A stretch of 64,000 bases of DNA from JBIOHP01 sp044449065 (GTDB lineage: Bacteria; Bacteroidota; Ignavibacteria; UBA10030; SZUA-254), in assembly GCA_044449065.1 (NCBI GenBank), contig JBIOHP010000018.1:8694-72693 (forward strand), given 5' to 3'. Shown here in pieces: positions 1 to 7,977 of this stretch. The position numbers were made by a program, and so were the translations under genes. The stretch's first letter is position 1. Every line of letters begins with the position of its first letter. The notes beneath the pieces were generated by a model. That model was not told the origin of the DNA and ran no database searches. It saw only the letters and a list, made by a program, of their open reading frames with translations.

Positions 1-1
1 C

Positions 2-1972
2 ACATGGACTCATACAAATGTGCTTTCAACGGGACTTGTACCGCCGAGCGTTCCCACTCCCGTCAATCCGCCCCCTGGCGCTATAGATGAAGCAACGACG
101 TTAAACTTGACATGGAATGCATCAATCGGCGCTTATCAATGCGGCGTGCAGGTGGCAACCGATAGTTTTTTCACTTCGCTCATTGTCAACGATTCGGTTT
201 TCCAATCGCCGCAAACAGTGACAGGATTGGCATACGGGACGCGCTACTACTGGCGCGTTAGCGAGATCAATAATGCGGGCATGAGCGCGTACTCACCCAC
301 ACAATCATTTACAACATATGCACTCCCCGCTGCGCCGGTCCAGGCATCGCCTGCTGATGGGTCAGCCAATCAACCAAGTTCGTTAACACTTACCTGGAAT
401 GCGTTGCCCGCATCTCCCACCTACCGGGTACAGGTTGCGAGCGATCATCTTTTCACTCAAGTTGTGTTTGACGATTCAACCATCACCGATACATCGAAGA
501 ATATCGGTCCGCTTAATTTTTCTACACAATACTATTGGAGGGTATGCGCCAAGAAATACACAACAGTCAGCGCATATTCCACGCAGAGAATGTTCAGAAC
601 AATTGTGGGAACTCCGCTTCAGGAATTTCCTGCCAGTGGAGCTTTGCAACAACAACCGAATCTGCAAGTTCGATGGAGAATGCTTCCCGGAGCCACTTCA
701 TATCATATTCAAGTGGCGGATAATGGCGTATTTGGTACAACCCTGCTCGATGATTCCACTGTGACGGATACATCAACAAGTGTAACGGGATTGGATACAA
801 ACGAGACCGTTTACTGGCGTTTACGCGCGAAAGACGAATTCGGTTTGGGCGCGTGGTCTAGCGCGTATCATTTTACAACCCTCAACGCTCTGCCTTCAAC
901 TCCTATTCTCATTTCGCCGATTGATATCGCAACCGAATTGACGCCCCGATTATCGTGGCAATCTTGCGTGGGGACGGGTACGTACCAGCTTCAAATATCC
1001 GAAGATTCAGACTTCACGGCAATGATCATGAATGATTCAACACTCACTGATACATCCTACATTGCGCTCTCATTATCCTATGGCAAAAATTATTATTGGC
1101 ATGTCCGCGCATGGAATGTTCTGGGGAGCAGCCCCTGGTCAAATCGATGGAAATTCGTGATGCAAAAACATCTCGTTTGCTCATACGCGAATAGCTGGAA
1201 TCTGGTTTCGATTCCCTTCAACAACGCTAACTGCGTGAAGGATTCGCTGTTCTCCGCTTCCGTTTCAGGCGCCTACTGTTTTAGCGGCGGTGTTTATGCG
1301 ATCAGAGACACTCTGAGCAAAGGGACGGGCTACTGGCTGAAATTTCCGCCGCCACCCGTCGTTCCAGAGGAAGTATTTATCGTTCCACCGGTATCAGATG
1401 ACACCATTCCAGTTGCCGCAGGATGGAACCTTATCGGCGCATTCCAGGATACCGTTGCGTTTTCTAACCTTGGCAGCGATACCCCTAATCTTGTGACGAG
1501 CCACGCATTCGGTTATTACGGTCATTATCAAAAAGTCGACACGCTTTACCCGGGTCAGGGTTATTGGGTGAAGGCAATGCAAGCGGGTTCAATTATTTAT
1601 TCATCAGGCCATTCCGTTTCCAGAACTCATCGGATATCCATTGTTCCTGTTTCCGATATGCCTCCGGAGCCGCCTATCGTTCCTGACGCCGCGCGGGAAG
1701 AAGTGCCGAAAAATTTCCTCCTCGCGCAGGCATATCCGAATCCGTTCAACCCCGGGACGGTGATTCAGTACCAACTTCCGGCAAGTTCGCATGTGCTGTT
1801 GAAAGTTTACAACATGTTAGGGCAGGAAATAGCAACGCTTGTGGATGAACAGCAGGGTGCAGGGTATAAATCGGTGAAATTCCAGATGCCCGATTTGCCG
1901 AGCGGAATCTATATCTACCGGCTCACCGCCGGTTCCTACACCGATGTGAAGAAAATGATTTTTATGAAATAG
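2..1972 (+). CDS. T9SS-exported fibronectin type III repeat protein (5' end outside window)
   Basis: The reading frame is open from the first bases, so this is the C-terminal part of a larger gene; the GTG at 20 is just an internal valine. Four fibronectin-III-like repeats of about 95 residues follow each other, each with a W-N/R core, a VQVA/LQIS strand, a DST(I/V/L)TDTS loop in repeats 2-4, and a YYW(R/H)V strand. Next is a two-part module (WNLVSIP ... GYWLKF, then GWNLIGAF ... GYWVKA, roughly residues 391-515 counted from the GTG). A proline-rich linker leads to a C-terminal type A sorting domain (YPNPFNPGT, then LPSGIYIYRL, ending KKMIFMK) that directs T9SS export. The protein is inferred to be a secreted or surface adhesin-like protein. 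No enzymatic domain is visible in the part present. Confidence 0.88.
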   Translation, partial: TWTHTNVLSTGLVPPSVPTPVNPPPGAIDEATTLNLTWNASIGAYQCGVQVATDSFFTSLIVNDSVFQSPQTVTGLAYGTRYYWRVSEINNAGMSAYSPTQSFTTYALPAAPVQASPADGSANQPSSLTLTWNALPASPTYRVQVASDHLFTQVVFDDSTITDTSKNIGPLNFSTQYYWRVCAKKYTTVSAYSTQRMFRTIVGTPLQEFPASGALQQQPNLQVRWRMLPGATSYHIQVADNGVFGTTLLDDSTVTDTSTSVTGLDTNETVYWRLRAKDEFGLGAWSSAYHFTTLNALPSTPILISPIDIATELTPRLSWQSCVGTGTYQLQISEDSDFTAMIMNDSTLTDTSYIALSLSYGKNYYWHVRAWNVLGSSPWSNRWKFVMQKHLVCSYANSWNLVSIPFNNANCVKDSLFSASVSGAYCFSGGVYAIRDTLSKGTGYWLKFPPPPVVPEEVFIVPPVSDDTIPVAAGWNLIGAFQDTVAFSNLGSDTPNLVTSHAFGYYGHYQKVDTLYPGQGYWVKAMQAGSIIYSSGHSVSRTHRISIVPVSDMPPEPPIVPDAAREEVPKNFLLAQAYPNPFNPGTVIQYQLPASSHVLLKVYNMLGQEIATLVDEQQGAGYKSVKFQMPDLPSGIYIYRLTAGSYTDVKKMIFMK

Positions 1973-1995
1973 AAATTTCCACCGAATCGATTTGA

Positions 1996-2090
1996 AGCCC
2001 CGTCAGTTATTATTGACGGGGTTTTTTATGCATGGCAGCGAATCATCGCTGTGAAATTTCCCTCCTCAAACGAGAAGCGGGTGTTAAGCC
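1996..2090. repeat. Direct repeat, copy 1 (terminator plus palindrome)
   Basis: This stretch downstream of the fibronectin gene resembles 2604-2700. Shared blocks are CAGTTATTATT, GGGTTTTTTATG, GCTGTGAAATT and CCCTCCTCAAA, in the same order and spacing. The two copies bracket the small cupin gene. Copy 1 carries the intact terminator hairpin. Confidence 0.7.
1998..2027 (+). terminator. Intrinsic terminator of the fibronectin/T9SS gene
   Basis: CCCCGTCA (1998-2005) pairs perfectly with TGACGGGG (2014-2021) across an 8-base AT-rich loop and is followed by a run of T. It lies 26 bases after the stop codon. Confidence 0.88.
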
Positions 2091-2156
2091 TGTCCCGACC
2101 TGTTGTTTGTGCGGGTGGGTGGTCCAAAAAGTCCCGTCCGGTAAACGGTTGATTAC

Positions 2157-2185
2157 TTGACAAAGTTGAGGATAATTCCTACTAT
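2157..2185 (+). promoter_or_regulatory. Sigma-70-type promoter of the cupin gene
   Basis: TTGACA (2157-2162), a 17-base spacer and TACTAT (2180-2185) lie about 60 bases before the cupin start. The -10 box continues as TACTATGTGA, identical to the promoter at 3153-3181. Confidence 0.65.
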
Positions 2186-2244
2186 GTGAACGACGTAAGG
2201 TCATAGAAAAATAAAATTATCTTTGTTCTAAGTTGGAGAGTGTT

Positions 2245-2577
2245 ATGAAAATTATAAATGCGCCGTTTACCATAACTGACTGGACGAAAATAGCGCCAAT
2301 CGAACATAAAGGTGAAACCGGAACGTCGTTCTGGCGGGTTGTGGAATCGGGAAATGTCAGAGTCCGCCTGGTGGAGTTTTCTCCCGGCTTTACATCCGAC
2401 CATTATTGCAGCCGCGGACACATTGTCTTTGTTCTTGAAGGCGATCATATCGTTAAACTAAAAGACGGTACCGTTCACACCTTGACGGCGGGAATGTCGT
2501 TTCAAACTGCCGATGATGAAAGTAATCCTCATCTCGCAATGTCGCATAAGGGAGGGAAGGTGTTTATTGTGGATTAG
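2245..2577 (+). CDS. Small cupin-fold protein
   Basis: This 110-residue single-domain protein looks like a cupin of the DHCW-motif type. The conserved strand pair is visible as DHYCSRGHIVFVLEG followed by KDGTVHTLTAG, with possible metal-binding His residues in DHYC and RGH and near the end in NPHLAMSH. I chose the ATG at 2245 because GGAGAG sits 6-11 bases upstream of it; a TTG at 2233 is in frame but overlaps that ribosome-binding site. The gene is alone between two copies of a direct repeat and has its own promoter. The substrate cannot be told from sequence; small cupins of this type are usually uncharacterised sugar- or metal-binding proteins. Confidence 0.8.
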   Translation: MKIINAPFTITDWTKIAPIEHKGETGTSFWRVVESGNVRVRLVEFSPGFTSDHYCSRGHIVFVLEGDHIVKLKDGTVHTLTAGMSFQTADDESNPHLAMSHKGGKVFIVD

Positions 2578-2603
2578 GTTTTTTGTGGATCGAATTTTTA
2601 AAA

Positions 2604-2700
2604 CTCCTATCAGTTATTATTGGCGGGTTTTTTATGGACGTAACATTTAACAAACGCTGTGAAATTCCCCTCCTCAAATGAGGAGGGGATTAAGGGGTGG
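2604..2700. repeat. Direct repeat, copy 2 (decayed terminator plus palindrome)
   Basis: This is the second copy of the 1996-2090 repeat, directly after the cupin gene. The hairpin arms have drifted (CCTATCA against TGGCGGG, with one mismatch and several wobbles) but the T-run is intact. The GAATTCCCCTCCTC / GAGGAGGGGATTAAGGGG palindrome is better preserved here than in copy 1. Confidence 0.65.
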
Positions 2701-2852
2701 TCTAATATGTGCCAGAGTGTAACCTCCAACCCGCCGGTCAGACCGGACCGGTCCCCTAACCGGACAAAATATCCTTTCGTTATATAGAATATGAAGATGT
2801 CAATTTGAGAGTTTGATTCTATATGGATGACACGTTCCCATCTCGTTTATTC

Positions 2853-3062
2853 TCTTTTTCTTTCTTTTGCCTTGAGGCAAATAGAAAGAAACAAAGAAAA
2901 ACTCAAGGCTCCAGAAGCAATGCCTGAATAATTGCGTCTTTTTTGCGAACAAACAAACTCTCCCGTCCCGTCAAGTTTCTTGTTGACGGGACGGGATCAG
3001 ACAATATTTGTTCTCTATGATATGCGACGCAATTATTCCGGGCGGAATTGCTTCTGATGCCC
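2853..3062. repeat. Nested palindromic, MITE-like repeat (family E)
   Basis: Three palindromes lie side by side or nested. A C/T-rich hairpin with TTTGCC-TTGA-GGCAAA at its tip spans about 2853-2900. An outer inverted repeat of about 27-31 bases begins CAGAAGCAAT (about 2911) and ends ATTGCTTCTG (about 3058). Inside it is a perfect 14-base inverted repeat TCCCGTCCCGTCAA / TTGACGGGACGGGA (about 2962-2997). No open reading frame is present. Part of it resembles 5910-6010. It fills most of the 678-base gap between the cupin gene and the first lipoprotein. Confidence 0.65.
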
Positions 3063-3152
3063 AAGAAAACATAGCAAGTAAAATTATTGTTAATGCAACT
3101 TCATGTTGTCTTGTAAGTAATTAAATGATCGATTCGGCTGAAAATTGATTAT

Positions 3153-3181
3153 TTGACAATTTCCTGAATAATTACTACTAT
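3153..3181 (+). promoter_or_regulatory. Sigma-70-type promoter of the lipoprotein pair
   Basis: TTGACA (3153-3158), a 17-base spacer and TACTAT (3176-3181) lie 74 bases upstream of the first lipoprotein start. The element continues as TACTATGTGA, as in the cupin promoter at 2157-2185. Confidence 0.65.
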
Positions 3182-3255
3182 GTGAGGTCGGCGAACGCTT
3201 TCGTATGTCAGATCATCTTTTAAAAAGAAATCGCTGCTTTTTGAGGATACGTACA

Positions 3256-4011
3256 ATGCCATACATGCTTATCAGAAAATTATTGCTTGTCGGAATTGCC
3301 GCTGTCGCTTTAAATGGCTGCGCTATGCACGGCACTCTCTTCGAAAAATCTGCCATCCATCAAAAGCCGTACCTGAAATGGACTGAGGATGAATGCCGTA
3401 TCGTTATGGAAGGTTACGTTTCGTCGAATATTCTAGACCGCGCGGCTCCCCTGAGTGTTGTTGCGATTCCCTGCACGCCTAATTTTTTGCTTGCCTATAA
3501 TTGTTTGAAATGGAAGAAGCATCTCTGCTCCACCGATGAATTTTATGAAAACACCGACCGCCAGGCGCGGCAGTGTTTTGGGGGTTCGTTTGAAAGCCGA
3601 ACGGGGAAATTCCTCAGCGGGAAAGGGAGCTACATACTCGATGTTTCTCAATTTGATTCAATCCTGATCGTAATCGACATTGAGAACGCAAACGATTTAA
3701 AGACATTAGCGAGCATGTGCTTCCAGAATTATATGGAAGGGTCGATTGGATCATCATCATTTTTAGATCTGTTTCCCGACATTTCCGATATGAAGGACAA
3801 AATAACATTCCGCGCGGATAAGGAGATTCTTGCCAGACCCGAATGGGTGCGTTGCGGCGATGCGACTTTTCTGATGCAGGAGGAACAATACGACGCCATG
3901 TTTTACATCGACGTCAAATTTAAGCAATACATCCGCGAGCACGGTGAGGCAGATTTATATTTTACGGTGGCGGAGCATCCCGTGTCGGTATCGGTTAAGT
4001 TTTCAATCTAA
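3256..4011 (+). CDS. Orphan outer-membrane or periplasmic lipoprotein
   Basis: This is a 251-residue protein with a lipoprotein signal: basic start, hydrophobic stretch, then a lipobox ending LNGC at about residue 22. I chose ATG 3256 because GAGGA lies eight bases upstream and the signal peptide then starts at the right place; an upstream ATG at 3205 is in frame but adds an unlikely basic leader. The mature part has several cysteines in its first half (IPCTPN, YNCLKW, HLCST, RQCFGG) and no domain I recognise. Its stop is one base before the next lipoprotein start, so the two are surely co-transcribed and probably work together at the cell envelope. Confidence 0.75.
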   Translation: MPYMLIRKLLLVGIAAVALNGCAMHGTLFEKSAIHQKPYLKWTEDECRIVMEGYVSSNILDRAAPLSVVAIPCTPNFLLAYNCLKWKKHLCSTDEFYENTDRQARQCFGGSFESRTGKFLSGKGSYILDVSQFDSILIVIDIENANDLKTLASMCFQNYMEGSIGSSSFLDLFPDISDMKDKITFRADKEILARPEWVRCGDATFLMQEEQYDAMFYIDVKFKQYIREHGEADLYFTVAEHPVSVSVKFSI

Positions 4012-4012
4012 A

Positions 4013-4945
4013 ATGAAATCACAAAAACTTTTCCTCGCTCTCTTAGGGGCAATTGCTGTCGTTCTACAATCGTGCGCCATCACCACGCCGCCGGTCCATC
4101 CTGCAAAGCCCGATCTTCATCAGTATTACTTCACGGTGAAAGACGTCAACGATATTCCCATTGATGGCGTGAGCATCACCTCAACCCTGTACGATCACAC
4201 CGAACGGAAGATCGACACGACCATGACGACCGACGCGGAAGGAAAAGCCGAGTTCGGCGTACTCGCATCGGCGGATACAAGCGACGCATACCAGAATGCG
4301 TTTGAGACAAAATGCGAATACAGCGTATTCAAAATCGGCTACCTGCCGGAGTACGGCGCAGCAAAGATTACCTACCTCCTCACCGATTTAAGCGCCCGCG
4401 GACACAAACGGCGGGATGAATCTACAACAGAAATAACCTTATATCGTGTGAACGATCTGATCTCTAGGGAAGCCGACGCCATTGCCGATACAACTGAAAA
4501 GAACGCTATCCTGCGTTTTGCGGAAAAACTTCACCGGACGTTTAATTCGCGCGGTATGAGCGTCCCACGGCATTCGGTGGGTATTATTGAGCAGGATGGT
4601 AAGCGCTATCTTTCCTCAACGCTGAACACACCGAACGTGATGAACACCGATAAATTGGACAGCGCGGGCATCGCGAAAACGTTTTTCGAGCTTTCGGGAC
4701 GCGAAGCCCTTGAGCTCCTGAGAGAAGATGCTGATCGCATGAATAATATCGACGGTTTTAGCATCACACTCACCGGAACAATGAAACATTTCAACGACCC
4801 CGGCAATGATCCTGTCCCCGTCGAGTGCCGCTTTTTGATTAGCAGAGATATCTTTCAATCCGTTGAGCCGATGGCAGAGTTTGGGAAATATTTTGCAAAG
4901 GTGAGAGTGTTTTTGGATGGGAGGGAAGTGGGGATTGAGAGGTGA
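4013..4945 (+). CDS. Lipoprotein with a carboxypeptidase-regulatory-like domain
   Basis: This 311-residue protein has a clear lipobox (VVLQSC, Cys at about residue 22). Residues 40-140 resemble a carboxypeptidase-regulatory/Ig-like fold, with VKDVNDIPIDGVSI followed by TTDAEGKAEFG. The C-terminal 170 residues are unfamiliar and include a stretch around FNSRGMSVPRHSVG. The start at 4013 is one base after the previous stop and gives a complete signal peptide; no strong ribosome-binding site is visible, consistent with translational coupling. The role is unknown; it is inferred to partner the upstream lipoprotein. Confidence 0.72.
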   Translation: MKSQKLFLALLGAIAVVLQSCAITTPPVHPAKPDLHQYYFTVKDVNDIPIDGVSITSTLYDHTERKIDTTMTTDAEGKAEFGVLASADTSDAYQNAFETKCEYSVFKIGYLPEYGAAKITYLLTDLSARGHKRRDESTTEITLYRVNDLISREADAIADTTEKNAILRFAEKLHRTFNSRGMSVPRHSVGIIEQDGKRYLSSTLNTPNVMNTDKLDSAGIAKTFFELSGREALELLREDADRMNNIDGFSITLTGTMKHFNDPGNDPVPVECRFLISRDIFQSVEPMAEFGKYFAKVRVFLDGREVGIER

Positions 4946-4957
4946 GGGAGAAAATAA

Positions 4958-4994
4958 AAAAATCCGACCCCTTCTTCGAGGATCGGATTTTTCA
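4958..4994. terminator. Bidirectional intrinsic terminator between convergent genes
   Basis: AAAAATCCGA (4958-4967) pairs with TCGGATTTTT (4983-4992), giving an A-run on one side and a T-run on the other. It lies between the lipoprotein operon and the convergent small secreted protein, and can serve both. Confidence 0.85.
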
Positions 4995-5113
4995 CCGACT
5001 ATTACTGCGAGGTGACGTAGTCAAGTGAGGATCACCCCTTCCGTCCCTTCGCTACAGTCTATCCACAGACCAATAAAGGAGCGCGAAGGCAGCAGGCGGG
5101 ATGATGTGTAGAA

Positions 5114-5497
5114 TTACGATTTGGTCTTCTCCATCTCTGCGTGCATCTTTTTAATCTGGCTTGGTGTGAACATGCCCACTTTGACAATCTTTGCTTTATC
5201 TTTTACGTCGTCGGGGAGCATTGCTTTCACGGCGTCCTCGTCTTTTGCGTCGATGATCGTATAGCCGGTGTGATCGCCGCTCATGCAGCCGAACCATGTT
5301 TTGCCGAGGAACGCTTTGTTATCCGACGACATTTTGTCGAGCGTGTTCATGCACTCCGCTTCCGTGTGTGTCGTGATGACGATATATTTCGACGTGCCGC
5401 TCTTCATCGATTTCTCTCCCTTTTTATCGGAAGCAATCGTGATGCTCGCAAGAGCAAATGTGAAGAGTAGTACCAAACTCATATAAGACCATTTCAT
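5114..5497 (-). CDS. Small secreted protein of unknown function
   Basis: This 127-residue protein has an N-terminal signal peptide (hydrophobic stretch, likely cut after ITIAS at about residue 23). The mature part of about 100 residues has alternating strands and helices (KYIVITTHT, EECMNTLDKM-like helix, YTIIDAKDEDAVKAMLP) that suggest a ferredoxin-like alpha/beta fold, and two cysteines (AECMN, FGCMSG). A good ribosome-binding site, AAGGAGAAG, lies upstream on the minus strand. It is a single gene and shares a terminator with the convergent lipoprotein operon. No catalytic motif is recognised. Confidence 0.72.
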   Translation of the reverse strand: MKWSYMSLVLLFTFALASITIASDKKGEKSMKSGTSKYIVITTHTEAECMNTLDKMSSDNKAFLGKTWFGCMSGDHTGYTIIDAKDEDAVKAMLPDDVKDKAKIVKVGMFTPSQIKKMHAEMEKTKS

Positions 5498-6108
5498 AAT
5501 ACTTCTCCTTTTATTAGTTGATGATAAATTATTGATTGAATAATTTACACTTTGTTTTTGCGTTGTGGATTTTCTGACGGTGTATCGGGTATCTATTGGA
5601 AACCTGCCCGATAGTGATAACGGAATTATAACATTTCATCTCTTAAGCAAGTTCCAAATAGGATAATATTATCTTATATAACGGATTAATGGGATGTGGA
5701 TACGGGGGATTTGAGGTTATCAGTTGTTGATTGAATTATTTAAGCCGATTACCTAAGAACATAAAACATCCGGCTACTCCATCATAGCGGTGAAATGAAA
5801 GCGGACCACCCCCAATCCCCCTGCTATGTACAAAAGCAAATTGAGGGGGATCATATCGAAAAGATTGAGTTGCTCGAAAATCGTAATCAATTTTTGGGCG
5901 GCTTTGATTCTGGAGCCTTGTCCGTCTCGGCGGATTCTTTGCTTCTTTCATTTTCTTCCAACCCGCCCGAACCGCGTAGACGGGCGGGGAGAAAAGAAAG
6001 TAGGATATGCACAGAGATAAATATATACTTGATCAGAAGTAATCATCCCGGGTTTGGTAGATTTCGGGTGGAGAGAATTATCACCCTACATTTGTCGTAT
6101 CCGAATGA
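5498..6108. other. Intergenic region with palindromic repeats and no gene
   Basis: Nothing coding is convincing here. A CCCCCAATCCCCCT ... TTGAGGGGGAT inverted repeat lies at about 5808-5852. A family E fragment begins TTCTGGAGCCTTG at about 5910 and includes an inverted repeat, TTCTTCCAACCCGCCC against GACGGGCGGGGAGAA, at about 5954-5996. The promoter of the small secreted gene should lie in the first 100 bases, but no clear boxes were found. Confidence 0.5.
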
Positions 6109-7956
6109 TTAGACGCACAGCTTCACTTCCCTCAGCGCCCGAACTGCATTACAAAGATAAATTGCATCCGCCTGTTTAAGGTCTTCTAACCATAACGATT
6201 TGATCTGAATGTCCGGCTTGGTATCCAATAGGTATTGCCGGTAAACGCCGTTCAGCACGCCGCACTCTACCGGCGGCGTGTACCATCGATTATTCTTTCC
6301 GATAAAAATATTATATCGCGTACCTTCCGTGATTTCACCGTTCTCATTCATGAAGATCAGATCGGTTAAACTGTTTGCTTCCGCTTTCCGGTAACACTCG
6401 TCATATAATTTTCGGTTGGTAGTTTTGTGATAGAGAAAGCGATCGTGGGAATTAGTCCGGATTTCGGAAACGGTGATCATCCCCGGTTCTGCATTATTTA
6501 TGGGAAGAATCTTTTCATATGCGATGGATAGAATTCCTGAAGCATTGAGTGTTAATCTCACTTTGTAAGTTTCAGGCGCAATAAAATTTGTTGATGCATC
6601 TAACAATTTCTGCCGGATAAGTTCTTCATCATTCGGAAATCCGAAGTACACGCATGAATCGCTTAATCGTTTCAGATGCCGCTCGAGATGCGGATAACTG
6701 CTGTCCCAGAGGAGCGTTTCTAATAAATCGAATTCAGGAGTTGATGATGTGAGAAACTCCGCTTTGAGTTTGCACTCGGCGTATTCATCTTCCGCTTTTG
6801 AATCGTACACGATGCCGCCGCCCACTCCCATAATTCCCGCATTCCCATTGATTTCAAGCGTGCGTATTGCAACGTTGAACGCCGCATCGCCGTTTGGGGA
6901 GAAATATCCGATGGCGCCAGTATATACTCCGCGCGGTTCACGTTCAAGCTCGTGGATAATTTGCATCGAACGGATTTTAGGCGCACCGGTAACCGATCCG
7001 CTCGGAAAAATACTCCCCAGCAATTCCGGCAAGGATGCATCCGAGCGGAGTTCACCTTCAACCTGAGATGTCATTTGAAATAACGTGTCGTATTTTTCTA
7101 CCTTGAAAAGATCGTGAACATTCACACTGCCAATTTTGGATATTCTTCCGATATCGTTTCTTAGCAAATCGACGATCATCAGATTCTCTGCCCGGTTCTT
7201 GGGATCATTAGCAAGCCACTGTTCCATTATCCGATCCTCTTCGAGCGTTTTCCCTCGTCTTGCAGTTCCTTTCATCGGTTTTGTGGTGATGAGGTTATCC
7301 TGAATCGTAAAAAACAGTTCCGGCGAAAGTGATACAACCGAGTTGTTCCCCGATTTTAGATACGCAGCATACGAGACGCGTTGCTTTTTTTTCAACTCAT
7401 TAAAGAGGGAAAGGGGAGAGCCATGAAAATTGAACGAATACCGCGTAGTAAAATTTATCTGGTAGGTATCGCCGGCACGGATAAATTCTTTAATCCGGTC
7501 GATGGCACGAAAATATTCATCCGCTTCGATTTGAAGGTTGATGTTATCGAGTTTATAACACTCACGTTTGGTGGAATCACGATAGTTCTCATTAATTAAT
7601 TCTCCGGGTGCGTTTTGCCACAAACCGCTGCGATGATCGAAGACGATTGGAGTTTGATAGATTCCGATCCATGCTATCGGGCGCGCTGAGGTTGGGATGA
7701 CTGCGATATTTTCGAAATGGTAACCGCACTCATACCCGAAGTATCCAGCGGCAAAGTAATTGTTTTTCCGATAATCCTCAATCGATTTAATCAACCCCGG
7801 AAATTCTTCCGGCGAGAAAATTTGAAGAACCTCAACCGGTTCGGTGAATATGAAGCTGCGATAATTATCGTCATCGTATTTCAGTGTTTCGAGGAGGACG
7901 AGATTATCGTGTTTCAGTAGAAACTCGGAACAATGCGCGGGTAAATCGTTATACAA
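6109..7956 (-). CDS. pabB: Fused aminodeoxychorismate synthase component I / aminodeoxychorismate lyase
   Basis: This 615-residue fusion joins the two enzymes that turn chorismate plus ammonia into p-aminobenzoate for folate. Residues 1 to about 370 are a chorismate-binding domain: YQINFTTRYSF, KPMKGTARRG, NLMIVDLLRNDIG, GSVTGAPKIRSM, YTGAIGYFSP and GGGIVYDS are all present. From about 385 to the end is a class IV aminotransferase-type lyase (PabC), with the PLP lysine in HKTTNR (about K511) and EGTRYNIF after it. A separate amidotransferase subunit is needed but is not in this window. The TTG start is the only plausible one after the preceding stop, and no ribosome-binding site is seen. The frame is the same as that of the upstream T9SS gene, which ends 21 bases before, so coupling is likely. 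Confidence 0.92.
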   Translation of the reverse strand: MYNDLPAHCSEFLLKHDNLVLLETLKYDDDNYRSFIFTEPVEVLQIFSPEEFPGLIKSIEDYRKNNYFAAGYFGYECGYHFENIAVIPTSARPIAWIGIYQTPIVFDHRSGLWQNAPGELINENYRDSTKRECYKLDNINLQIEADEYFRAIDRIKEFIRAGDTYQINFTTRYSFNFHGSPLSLFNELKKKQRVSYAAYLKSGNNSVVSLSPELFFTIQDNLITTKPMKGTARRGKTLEEDRIMEQWLANDPKNRAENLMIVDLLRNDIGRISKIGSVNVHDLFKVEKYDTLFQMTSQVEGELRSDASLPELLGSIFPSGSVTGAPKIRSMQIIHELEREPRGVYTGAIGYFSPNGDAAFNVAIRTLEINGNAGIMGVGGGIVYDSKAEDEYAECKLKAEFLTSSTPEFDLLETLLWDSSYPHLERHLKRLSDSCVYFGFPNDEELIRQKLLDASTNFIAPETYKVRLTLNASGILSIAYEKILPINNAEPGMITVSEIRTNSHDRFLYHKTTNRKLYDECYRKAEANSLTDLIFMNENGEITEGTRYNIFIGKNNRWYTPPVECGVLNGVYRQYLLDTKPDIQIKSLWLEDLKQADAIYLCNAVRALREVKLCV

Positions 7957-7977
7957 TGGGAGGGTGATCTGTGTTGA

